Shown here: in pieces, positions 47,189 through 59,100 of the stretch
How the letters are laid out: each line of letters begins with the position of its first letter
How positions within the stretch are numbered: the first letter of the stretch is position 1
Assembly: GCA_032358165.1 (NCBI GenBank)
Contig: JAALGY010000042.1
Span: 1,054,001 to 1,118,000 of the forward strand
Reading direction: 5' to 3'
Origin: Diplosphaera chodatii
Taxonomy: Eukaryota; Chlorophyta; Trebouxiophyceae; Prasiolales; Stichococcaceae
Length of the DNA stretch: 64,000 bases
The notes under the pieces: model-generated
Told to the model about the DNA's origin: nothing
What the model saw: only the letters and a program-made list of their open reading frames with translations
The model's database searches: none
Made by a program: the position numbers and the translations under genes

Positions 47189-50100
47189 TCATCTACCCGC
47201 TTCCAGGTTGCCACCTGCAACATCGACAGCATGTGTTGGAGCGGTGCCCTGCAGTTCAATGCCACCAAATCCCGCGCCGAGGGCCTCGGGGACACCCTGC
47301 CATTGCTGTCCAGCAGGTGCTGCACAGCCCGGACGGCAGGACAGAGTGATCCGGTGGGCTGTGGCAGGCGCAGCCAACACAACAGTGCTGCGGGCGCCCC
47401 GTGCCCTGGTCATGCTGTGCTTCAAGCCGCCATCAAAGATCACAGAGGCACTGAAGGACGGCCTCGGGTGCCGCTTGACACCCACCGACAGCGCGCCGTC
47501 GGCGCCCTGGGCCCAGGTGATGCTGTAGGTGCGGTCTCCTGCGGCGTCGTGCGCGGTGTCCTGCCCAGGGCGCACCACCAGGGTAGTCCCGTCGTCCAGG
47601 GGGATCTCCGTCTTGGCGCCCTCCGCAGCCGCCGCCTCCGCCTCCGCCTACGGGCAGGCTCGCCAGGTTCAGGGGATGTTTCCGGCACCGCGGATCTTAC
47701 ATCTATCTTACATCTATAGGCACATGAGCTTGCAGGAGGAGCGTTTGTGTTGTAGCAGTGTGATCACACACTGCCATGCAGTCTGACGGGCTTAGCATGC
47801 TCAGGTGCGGCAAGCCTGCAGCTGCGTCTGCGCGAAGCCGCAGCGCTTCACGAGGCAAGGTGCTGCCGGGGGTGCGGCCCACCTGCAGCGCGACGCGCAG
47901 GAACACCTCCTCCAGCTGCGACAGCGCGATCTGGATGTCGGTGACGCCCAGCTGCGGGGCGCGGCGCTCCAGGGCCTCCAGGAAGGCCGGCAGCCGATGC
48001 TCCAGGGCGCGCGGCACCAGGAACTGCACGTACGCCCGCGTCTCGTCCGCCGGCGCCACGTCCAGCTGCTCCCTGCGGCGCGGCAAATGGCAGTGTCAGA
48101 GTTGTACCGTGGAGCAAACGCTTGTCAGTCAGATGTTGACAGCCAGTGACATGTGGCATCGATGACGCATCTGAACGACGAGTCGCACAGCGGGTTGTCC
48201 ACTGCCATCATGTGGCGCCAGGCTGACTCGGGTCATGCAACATGCAGATGCCAGCTGATCGCAAGGCGCGAGGGTCGGCCGCGCACAAAGAGCACAGGGA
48301 ATCCACGCACTTGAAGAAGGCCTTCACACGGGCGGTGCGGGCCGCCTGCGCGGGGTCGCCGGCCGCCACGGCGCCCCTGCCTGACGCGTTGCTGCCGCTT
48401 CCTGCTGCCGCTCCGTCCACCGCCGCCGTGCCATTGGCTGCGGGCTGGCCGTCGGCGGCCAGCGCCGACAGCTTGCTGCCAACCGAGGCGTAGCCCTTGG
48501 GCGCTGCCACGCTGACGCTGATCTGCAGGCAAACCAGATCCCATGCATGTCACATTGGCAATCCTGACATGCTGGTCGGTTTGGAGCTCGCCTGCCTGCT
48601 GCAGCTGCCTCGAGACTCACGACTACACGACACCTGCACAGCCTGCCGCGGCATGCAGTGACTGGCATCCACTGCGTGGTGTTGCCCATGGCATCAGGGT
48701 ACCGCCAGCAGCAGGGAAGCCTCATGAACACGGAATTCGAGCCCCTGCAAGAGTGGCTTTGCGGGTAAGTTGTGGCGGCGGCGCCGCACCTGGTAGCCGG
48801 ACCCAAAGCGCTGCTTCAGCCGCAGGGAGGAGCCCAGCGCCCGCAGCCGCCCCCGAGCCATGATGCCGATGTTGTCGCCCAGGATGTCCGCCTGCGGCGC
48901 CGGAGCACACACGTTGTGTCCACTGCACTTGAAGTTGTCGTCTGCCCCCAGAGGGCATGCCCCAGGGACGAGAACCCGGTGTCATCGCGCGCCGGCGTCC
49001 GCCAGACGCTTGGCAGCAGGTCACGATGCATCAGGAGATGTCAGCACCCAAACAAAGTACTTCAAGATAGTATGTGTGCAGTTTATCCGTTTGTATAAGT
49101 CGTGCTTACACCCATGTAATCAATTTTTGTTTGCAATTGACCATCAAAGGCTACAAGTCATGATGTTGAGGCTGCCACCTCCTCCATGGAGTGGGTGGTG
49201 AGCACGACGGCGCGGCCCGGCTTGGCCTCCTCAAGCAGATCCGCACTGGGGTTGGCATTTGCAAATGCACACCTCCTCCATGGAGTGCGTGGTCAGCACG
49301 ATGGCGCGCCCCGGCTTGGCCTCCTCGATGATGTCCCACACGAAGCGGCGGCTGATGGGGTCCATCCCCGTCGTCGGCTCGTCCAGGTACACCACCTCCG
49401 GGTCGCCTGCGCCAGACAGGGCACACGACGTCAGCAGATGCCTGGGGCACGTGCTGCTGTTCCGCCCGATGACGGCGGCAGGAACTGGGGGGCTGACTGG
49501 CACTGCTGGCCGCCAGGTCACTGCATGCTTAGTGTAACACTTCACAACGTCCATAGACTGCAAATCCACTGAACAAGCAGGGTCGGAATTTATTAGAAAG
49601 AGGTAAACCCTGGAAAGCCTTACAGCAGCAAGACATGGTTGCTGTGCCACCTGCTCCTACGTGGGGCTGGCAGTCCTACAGCCCTACCAAGCAGCGCGAT
49701 GGCGACGGACAGGCGGCGGCGCATGCCGCCGGAGTAGGCGCCCGACCGCACCCCGGCCGCCTCCGTCAGCTTGACGCGCCCCAGCAGCTGCGCCGCCTGC
49801 GCCCGCACCTGCTTCCGCGGGATGCCCTGCAGCAGGGTTCCAGAGCAGATGCAGTCAGCTTTTCGAAGCCACTAGTACTTTAAGGGATTGTCTGTCTGAC
49901 CACAGCCGCGAGCAGAGGTAGCTGACCAATGCACGTGGACAAAATCACAGACCATAAATCAGGACCCAGGTCGGCTGCCTCCTGTCCTGTGCACCGGCAC
50001 CCGCATGCCCCAGTTGCTGGGCTGCACAGTGAAGTGTGCAGTGTGAGGCTCAGCGCCAGTGCGCGTGCCTTGATGGCGCCGTAGATGCGCAGGTGCTCGC

Positions 50101-53100
50101 GCCCGGTCAGCTCCCGCCACAGGATGTCGAACTGGGGGCACACGCCCATGCGTGCGCGGATGCGGTCCATGCCCCCCGGCGCGGACAGCGCCTCCCCGAA
50201 CACCAGCGCGTCGCCGCCTATCCCCATTTGAGGGCAAATCCATAGTCAGCACATGCCCAGTGGCGGCCACACTGCTGCTGTCTACGACCCGCTGTCTATG
50301 CTCGCAACAGCGAAAGCAAGGTCTAGTATTCAACAGAACGCCTGCAAGCTTGTGCTCCAACACCTGAACCCGGCTGGCCAGAGACACAGGCGAGCACAGC
50401 CTGGAATGGCGGGTCGGCAGGGTTTGGCAGCAGGGGAGCCCAACAAATGCGCACCGGAGGCGGGCAGCACGCCGGTGAGGCAGTTGATGGTGGTGGTCTT
50501 GCCCGCGCCGTTGGGGCCCAGCAGGCAGAACAGCTGGCCGCGGGGGATGCGGAACCAGGGGCCCTTGAGCGCCCAGAACACGCGCGCGTCCTCCGCCTTC
50601 CGCTTCCCGCACCACCGCCACGGCTTCAGCCGCCTGCTTTGCACGAGAGCCCTTCTGACATGACATGACACGACACAACTCGAACATGTGCGCTCGTTGC
50701 AGCAGGAAGCTGTAGCGCAGCATCAGGGAACGCAAACCCAATGGGACATGTCATCGAATGCCCTTTGATGTGCCACGTTGTGGGGGTCGCTGAGGTGCAG
50801 CTCAGACAGTCCGCACGCACACAGCTCCGCAGCACCGCCACGCACCGCGTCCAGCTGGGGCCGAACACCTTCTGCAGGCCGAACACCTCCACAGCGCCCG
50901 CCGCCAGGCCCGCCAGCTGCGCCGCGTCCGCCTCCGCGCTCTCGCCCATCGACCTGCCGAGGGATCAGAGCACGGCCTGACCTCCAACCGCTTGCTGCCT
51001 GCTACACTGCAGAGGCGCCCTTCCACACAACCCCGCTGCGCTTCGTAGCCTGCAGGCCCCTGCTCTGAGGGTGCGCCCTGGTGGCTGGCACGGTGCCTGT
51101 GCCCCCGAGCACGTGCGTGCAGCTGGGCAAGCAGGGCAGGCCGAGCGCTGAGCGGCTGACTGCAGCGTAACCACACAGTAGCATATCCTTGGTTACACAC
51201 CCGGCGCGGCCGGTGCGGTGCTGCGCGAGCGCCTGCACCTCCGCCTCCTCCGCCGCCACGTCCGGGTCCCGCTCCCCGCCCTCCGGCGGCGGCCCCGCAG
51301 CGCCGGTGAGCGGCTGCCGCATGCGCTGCCGGCCCCTGGGACACAGCAGCTCAGACGCGCATCAGCAGCCTGCCGGCGCACCCGAGCAGCTGGCGCTGGC
51401 GCAGTGCGTTCTGCGCCAGGCAGCCTGCTGCTGAGGTTGCATGCAGGCAGGTGCGCCGCTGCAGAGCGAGCAGATCGGCTTGTGGCTGTGGTGCCCAGCG
51501 TGTGCCTTGCACCTCCAGGCTGCATGCCATGGTTGGCGGCACTTGAAACCCACATGGTGGTGGCCATCATGCCCTCGCGGTGCGCCCGGCGCGTGCTGCC
51601 GCGGCCGCCCAGGCCCCAGTACGACGGCAGCAGGAAGTACCAGGGCCGCTGCCGCACCCCGCTCTCGTTCGCCAGCACGTTGTCCAGGTACACCGCCAGC
51701 GCCGCGTACACCAGCCACTGCAGGGGGGGGGCAGGGTCTAGGGTTGTGACACAGGCGCCGCTTGCCGGGATTGCAATTGCGAGTTACATCATGCTGCGCC
51801 CACAGCGATTCTCATGCTGCTGTGCACAGCAGTCACGAAGCTCACAGGTGAGTGTCTACAATCTCAGTGCTGGTGTGAGAGTGCACACGCCCCTTCCTGA
51901 AGGGTTGACAGGCGTGCAGTGCCACTGGCAGGCTGAGCTGCCCAGACATGCAGTGACACCAACAAGTTGCACAGAACGAGGGCATCCGCCGCGCACCTCT
52001 GCAAACAGGATCCACATGAGGGTGCCCAGCGGCAGCACGCAGTCGTAGTCGACGTACGTTCCGGGCGTGAAGGGCGCAGACTGCTGCTGCGCAAAGTCCA
52101 GGTTCTTGCAGTAGCTGCGCAGCATCGTACATGCACATCAGCCTCTGTGTGCGGTGTCACACTGCAAGCCCCTCCCGATGGGAGCAATTGGTTCACAGCT
52201 ACCAATGATCTGGTGCTGGCAGCGTTGCATTGAGCACGAGGTGTGTGGACACTGAATGCATGGTCAACTGGTAGGGCAAGCCCCAGGACCGGCTCACTGC
52301 CAGCCTGCGTCCCCATGCAAAGTCACGAGGCCAGCATGCCAGGAGCATCGCTTTTGCATACAATGAACGGAGGGCGCTTTGCCATGCGCACTGCCGCACC
52401 TGGTGCGCTGGCTCCACCCCAGCCCGGGGTTGGTGCCGGCGGCGGCCAGCCCCAGGTCGTTGAAGCCCTTGCTGAGCAGCGCCCAGGGGCACAGCGCGAA
52501 GAGGAACGTCACGAAGGGCTGGTCGCCCACGTAGTCCGGCTGTAAAACACCAATCCAATCAACTCAAATCAAATTGAATAGAGTTAACAACAAGTGTTAG
52601 TGGCTGGTTACAAGCGGTAGGTTGTAAGGAGCGGCTGGGAGAGATATATGTTGTTCATAGAGTGTGTAAACCCAGTTCCACTACCACACTAATATTAATC
52701 ACCGTGAAGGGGTAGCCGAACTGGATGATGCTCTGCGCAGCAGAAACCCCAACCTTCAGACGCCTCTACTGTCGAAGCTTGTATAGCAGGGGAATGCCCA
52801 GCTGACACTTGGTGGGTGCAGCATTGACAGTTTGAACCCTGACACTCTGCAGTGGACAGGTGTTTACCTGCATGATCCAGCCAATCACGAAGACGACAAA
52901 GCCCAGGTTGACGGCTGTTGACGCCTTGGAGACCAGTGTAGACAGCAGGAAGGCCAGGCTGCTCATCGCCAGCTGAACCGCAAAATGGCGGTAGGCGTCA
53001 GATCATCACCCCATGTTAAGGATCCACACAGCACAATCATAGGGATCTGCCATCATGCAATGCACAGCTGGCCGCCACGGACATGTCATGTACAGTTGTA

Positions 53101-55312
53101 GTTCATCAGCTGTGGAAATGGTCAACATGCCAAGAATACATCTGCGGACACCTGGAACAGGAAGAAGAGGAAGAACAGGAGGCCGAAGTTGTTGCGGCGG
53201 AACAGGTCAAACTGCCACATGGCGCCAAAGCCGGCGAGCAGCAGCGCCGTCAGCGCCCCCTGCAGCCCAGGGTGCAAGCCTGAGCATCCTATACCTCGAC
53301 CGTCCAGTGCTGCGCACGTGCAAGCCCTGCAGCTGATCAGTCGAACCTCCCATAACATCGGTGCAGCGGTAGCATGACGGCACAGCACGCACACCGCAGC
53401 AGGGCCCGCACCAGGATGAGCTCGGTGCTGGCCCAGGACAGCCAGAAGGCCGAGTCCAGCATGCCCATCGTGCGCAGCGCCTGCCGCAGCTTGAGCTCCC
53501 GCTCGGCCACGACGGCGCCCAGCTGCGATGGAAACATTGAAGGCATGTGAGCCCGGAGTGGACGTGCAATTGTTGCATCCTGCAAGATGTGTTCACATGT
53601 GCACGACTCTGTCAGTAAACCCTGCTTCACATGCTGCTGGCACATCAGTTCGAGGCTTCAGTCGCCAGCGTCGTTGCATGAGCAGTGCGAGTCCCAGTGC
53701 TCACCACGAGTACGAAGGCAAACATGTTGGCGGCAAACACGAACGGCCCCGTCAGATTCCCCTCCAGACTGTAGTCGTCAACCTGCAGTTTGGTTCGTGG
53801 CCGGGTGTCAGGCTCTCAGCATGCTGACCTCATGCAACATCGTCAGTAGTGCAGTCGTCGGGCAAGTCAGCGCCAGTGCACCTGCCAGGCACTGGCAACA
53901 GCAGGCTGTGCTCAGCAGAAAAAGCACCGGCGGGTGGGCAAACTCGGTGATGTTGACATTCCAGTCCGCCGCCGCGAGGGTGCGGCCGCCGGGGGCGCCC
54001 GCGAAGTAGCTGCGCGTGATCTCCCGCTCCGCCGCGACTTGCAGGGGGACCTGGATCTCCTTGTTGGGGTCCAGGTAGGTGCCGTGGAATGCGCGCGCCT
54101 GCAGCGTTGTGTGACGTGCTTACGGTGGCATCGCATTCAGCCGGGGTTTGCTTGATGGTGTTGGAAAATGTGAAGGTGGCAAAACACCTAACCCCTGTGC
54201 ATGGCACCAGGCACTTCCCACTTCCACCAACTCATGCCCAAAGGAATATGCGGCTCAACGGTGGGCTGAGGTCTTCCTACCGTGGAGTTGCTCTGCAGCA
54301 CAAAGCCGACGTTGCCGCCGGTGAGGCGCGAGAAAAACAGGCCGCCGGTGACAGTCTCCGGATTGGCCGCCTCGTACGCATTTGCGGCGTCTCGCGTGGG
54401 GAACCCGCGGACGGATGCCGCTGGGATCGGGCGGCCGGGGTTGTTGTTGCGGATCGCCGTGACGATGGCCTGCGGTGCATACATCAGGCACTGATCAGCC
54501 GTCGCAGCATCACCTGACGTCATTGTGTTTGACCTGCGTCTGCGGCATGACATTTGCTATAATTTTGACCCATATATCCGCGCACGACCCCACATCTGCC
54601 TGCACAGCACAGCTGCCAGATTGCAGGACAGTGCGCCAGTCGGAGGCTTCGCCTCGATGCTGGTGTCAGTCGACGGCGCCCATACAAAGTCCAGGCATGG
54701 CGTCTGGACAAAGATGTTGTCGTTGCAGTCCGGGATGGAAGCTACGCGCTCAGGCCTGCAGGAGGCGCACATGGCAGCTTGAGCAGGCACCTTTCGCCGT
54801 TCAGCAATAAGTTGGCTTTGGCATGCCACGAAGTGCAGCCGCCTGGCAGGCGACTATCGGCACGACCCCTGTAAGCTGAGCCAGAGGCTGCGGCGGCACG
54901 CACTTGGGGTTCGGGATGCTGCGGTTGGGGTCGAAGACGTTGTTGCCGGTCGTCAGCGCCTCATTGACGACCCAGATGAGGGAGATGAAGATGAAGGGGG
55001 CAATGATGGCGCGGGCAGCGGTGGCCTGCCAGTTGCGCGTCGCTACCAGCCCTGCAGCGGGAACGCATGTGGTGTCCAGAACCGCCACACATGCAACTCA
55101 TGCACGTCAAGCACTAATGAGGTGATCAAGCACTCACGAGGTGAAGGCTTTCACCATAAAAAGTTTGCTGGGGCCTAAGACTCACCGTTCTTGTATAGCA
55201 GCGCCACATACTGCTGCCCAAAGCGGCGGTGCCAGCCTAGCGTCCGCGATTGCGACTTGCCACTACCGTTGGCATGCTCGACGGCACCAACAGTGGGCTG
55301 CGTGGCCCTCAT
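47189..55312 (-). CDS. Half-size ABC transporter, subfamily A (plant type), gene 1
   Basis: ATP-driven membrane transporter, probably of lipids, one TMD plus one NBD. Exons recognised from the N-terminus: [13 protein letters not shown] (ends 55186), [20 protein letters not shown] (55051 down), lumenal segments with NNPGRPIP and LQSNSTV (about 54470-54280), then membrane exons at 53524-53397, 53263-53146, 52975-52870, 52541-52402 and 51717-51580. The NBD has Walker [10 protein letters not shown] (about 50510), Q-loop [10 protein letters not shown], signature [12 protein letters not shown], Walker [14 protein letters not shown] and H-loop LTTHSMEE (ends 49272). Beyond [14 protein letters not shown] comes a C-terminal domain ([12 protein letters not shown] on) similar to that of Arabidopsis ABCA proteins. 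The start (55312, MRATQPTVG) is the least certain point; many exon borders are approximate. A second H-loop segment lies downstream at 49177-49232. Confidence 0.88.
49177..49326. repeat. Duplicated H-loop exon segment in ABCA gene 1
   Basis: 49271-49326 is the 3' end of the Walker B/H-loop exon. 49177-49232 repeats it with 52 of 56 bases identical, including the ATGGAGGAG|GT donor. In minus-strand order the extra copy lies downstream, within the following intron. Confidence 0.85.
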
Positions 55313-56118
55313 GCTTCTGGCCCAGCAGGTTGCTGTTGACTCAAGATGTGCCGCAGCCAGCTGCACCTGCGCTGCTCTCCAATGTGGCAAGCGGATCAAC
55401 GGTGCAGAATCCTTGCCTCACATGGCATCCTGCGTCAAACTGCCGGCTGGACGGCTGCAAGCAGCGCAGCGGTGCAGCCTGCACCTACTGTGTGGTGCTT
55501 AGCTGCTCACAACTGGACACTCGGATCCCAAGCAGGATGCAGGATAGGTCTTTGTCAACCGTGTAGTTGCACAACAGTACACCCGAAGATGTGTTCTGGC
55601 ATCACACACGTTCATGTGTGACAAACGGAATCCGCACGGCTGCCCCCTGCACGAGTGTCATGCCATCGTGATGCTCCTCGCTTCTCACATGCTCAGCAAC
55701 TTACACGCTTTACTGGCTTCCAAACTACGCAATGTCGAGCTCCAGTGCTAAATCTGCACATCCTTAGTCAGAGATGATCAAGAGAACCTGTTTCTAACCG
55801 TTCTATTCCCGTGACATCAACCACCATCACGAGCAGCTACGAGACGGCCCAGAGCCGAATGCTGCGATATGAGACGCGCAGTGTGACCTATCTATGGTTC
55901 CAAGAGACATACGACACAACTTCAGATTGCCGCACCCCCGACGTCGAAGGCGCTTGATCCCGACACGTGCCACTCAAGCCTGACATTGCCCAGCGAACGC
56001 CAAGCATTCGGCCGCAGCGAGCTCAAGAGCAGACACTAGGATTCTTGGAGATACTGTTCTGATGAGTAGCCGTCCTATATACATGGAGGCCCACAACTGA
56101 AATCCTGCAAACGCCACG
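55313..56118. other. Intergenic between divergent ABCA genes
   Basis: About 800 bp separate the starts of the two head-to-head ABCA genes. No coding exon is supported; a shared bidirectional promoter is possible but not shown. The upstream exon of gene 1 may extend slightly into it. Confidence 0.45.
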
Positions 56119-59100
56119 ATGGACAGCACCCACGGTGCTCCACCTGTGGCTGCGGACGGAGACGACCGCCATGGCCATCAGGTAAGCTTGATGCATGCAT
56201 GCATGTCAGCCAGACTCTGACATTGGGCCAGTTGGTGGTAATGGGTCTGTACCACATGGCGGCATGCCCCATCCTGGTCAGTACATCTGGGTGTGCAGGG
56301 ACACAGCTCAGAGGACTTTACGTGCCTGTATGCAGGCGACGTTCAGGACGCAGGCCGGCGCGCTGATGCGCAAAAACGCCGCGTTCCAGCGCCGCAACCG
56401 CCGCAGCAACTGCTGCATCACCGTCACCCCGATCCTGTTCATCATGATCCTGTTCCTCATCCAGAAGCTCGTCAACAAGGCGCTGGACACGCCGGACACG
56501 CGGGTGAGGCGCCCTGGCGCAAGTGGCACCTGCACAACTGCCACACGAGTGGTATCCTGCCATATGGCTGCCGCTGGCACAGGTGCCGCCACCACATCTA
56601 TGCAAGATGGCAGACAGTAGCGTATCTGGCGCTGACAGACTGCTGCCTGGATGCGCTGCAGTGCGGTTGCGAGTGCCTGCGCTGCTGCAACAACAGCGCG
56701 GGCGGGGCTGAGGTGCGGAACTGTTGGAGCTCCACCCTAGCCTGGCCTGCATGCAGGTCCATGCCATGTGCAGTGCAGACCCCTCACTGAATCGCATCTG
56801 CAAACAGTACCCACTTTCGATCACAGTGATTTAAAGTTGGACAGGCACCGGCAAGACGCGTCAGCATGTGGAGTGTGCAGCACGTGTGTCTTCGGGCGCG
56901 CCGTGCATTGCCAGCTCAATGGGAAAGTGCTGTGGGGCACCTGCAGGTGTGCCGCGACGCGACGCAGGCGGCGCCCTGCTACCCGGGCACCTTCACCGGC
57001 GACTGCAAGACGTACAACAAGTCCAACTGCGGCGTGCAGTACAGCGACCAGCAGAACGCGGCGTACTGCGCGATCGGCACCCCCTCCACCTGGCCGCCGC
57101 TGCTGCAGGTCAGTACCCTGCCAGGCGCGACTGTCGCGGACGTGTTCGCTGTGCGTGCTCGTGAGGAGCAAAGCACTGCCATCTCTGCTGCCCAGCATGC
57201 TCTACTGGGTTATTCGGTCGCGTCAGACCTGCTGATATGCCCGAAAGCCCAGCAAGGAGGCAACAAGTGAGGGTCGTCAGCTGTGCGCTCCAGGTGCCGG
57301 AGGTGCAGTACCGGGCAGAGCCGTACCGCCCAGCAGCGGCGTACCTGTACACGGCTGACGACCCGCAGACAGCTCGGGGCATCGCGGCGAACCTCTTCCA
57401 GACGGCCAACCTCAGTGACACGGCGGCGGTGGCCAACGCGACAGCGCTCTTCCGAGCAGGCCTGGCAGAGGTGAGTCGCCTGAGCGCCGAAACAAGTTCG
57501 CGGCAACAGCATCCTCACTTATCTCAGTCTGTCAATGTCAGACATTTCAGCCAGCTGCGCCGCTCCGATGCCGCAGGTGCCGACCGTCATCAACGGCGAC
57601 GCCATCAGCGAGGTGGGCTATGTGCTGGGCACCTCCGCAGACAACTACCGCAGCGCCTACCTGGAGGCCGCCTTCGTGCAGAACCTGGTGAGCCCCTGGG
57701 GTCGCTCGCAACGAGTCCGTCGGCTCTGCTCGGGGGCTGAGAGATGTTGCAGGATGCGCATGGGGCGCCTGTTGACATGTGGCGAGTCGCATGCCTGCAC
57801 AGGGTGCCTCGGCATGGTGAAGTTCGTGGATCTGCTGATGCCGGGCCCATGACCTGCTTCCTGCAGCCGGTGTACAACATGGTGCCCAGCTGCGCGGCGC
57901 CGGCGGCCGCCAACTCGACGGCCGCCCTGGGGCGGCTGCTGGGCACCTCGCAGGCCAACGGCATCAACTTTGGCGCCGATGTGGAGTGCACCGGGCAGCA
58001 GGCGGCGTACCTGGATGGCGCCGCCGCCATCGACCGGCAGCTGTACTGCGGCTTCTATCAGGTGGGAGGTTGTCGGCGTCGCTTAGCTGTAGTGCCGTAC
58101 ACCAGCTGCAGACGACCAACTCGGCACCTGGCATCATGAGTCGTGCGCATGTTGCACAATGTTCAGCCGTGCTGCACTAGTGGTGCTTTGCTGCAAAGTA
58201 TAGTCTTGCTGCCCTGTTTGTTGCACCGTGACAGTCAGAATGACAGTCAGGTTGTGTGCAAGTCAGCTGAACCCCCGTGAGTTGTTGTGAGCTGCAGGCA
58301 AAGTGCAACGCGTCAGCGCCGTACGCTGAAAACGCCTATGTTGGTGCCTACAACTTCGGCAACACCACCCGTGACCAGTTCTCCCTGACCTACTGGTGCG
58401 TCCAAGTACCGGCCTGCTGCATGAGTCTAGTCTGGACATGTGCTGAGACCCTTGGCGGCAGCACCCGCTGTTGACCGCAGGCTGCTCATGTGCTCGGTTT
58501 GTCGCACACCATCTTGCCTTCCGATGTTTTGCAATCCATGCTGCAGGTACAACGACACGAATGCGCTGAATGCAACCCAGGGCCCACCCTACCTGCAGCG
58601 CATGAACCAGGTAGGTGTGACGACTGGCTGCCGCCTGTCACAACTCTGCATCATCTGCAGCTGTATATCTCCAGGATCGCTACTCTGTGAGTGCTGTCTG
58701 CCAGGCCAAAGCTCATTACTCATGTTCAACACAGTGGCAACTGTCGGCCATCAGTGTATGCTGCTCAAACTCCGCAGGGCCTGAACATGGCGGTCAATGC
58801 GTTTGTCAAGTGGTCGCTCGGCAGCGCGTTCGAGGTCAACCTGCTGGGCGTGAGCGAGATGCCGAAGCCAGAGACGAAGCTGTCGCTGGACTTTGCCTCG
58901 CTGCTGGGTAGGCTGCTTGCACCCGCGGCGTGGCGCTCACAGAACAACATGTTCCCAGCTTCATGCTGAGCGGGTATCTGGACCGTCGAGCATCTGGTGT
59001 GCACCCAGGATAGGTTCGATATTGCCACGCAATGCGCTGCAGGCCCCATCTTCTTCACATGGCTGTCGCAGCTGCTGCTGCCGCTGCTGCTGGTCAACAT

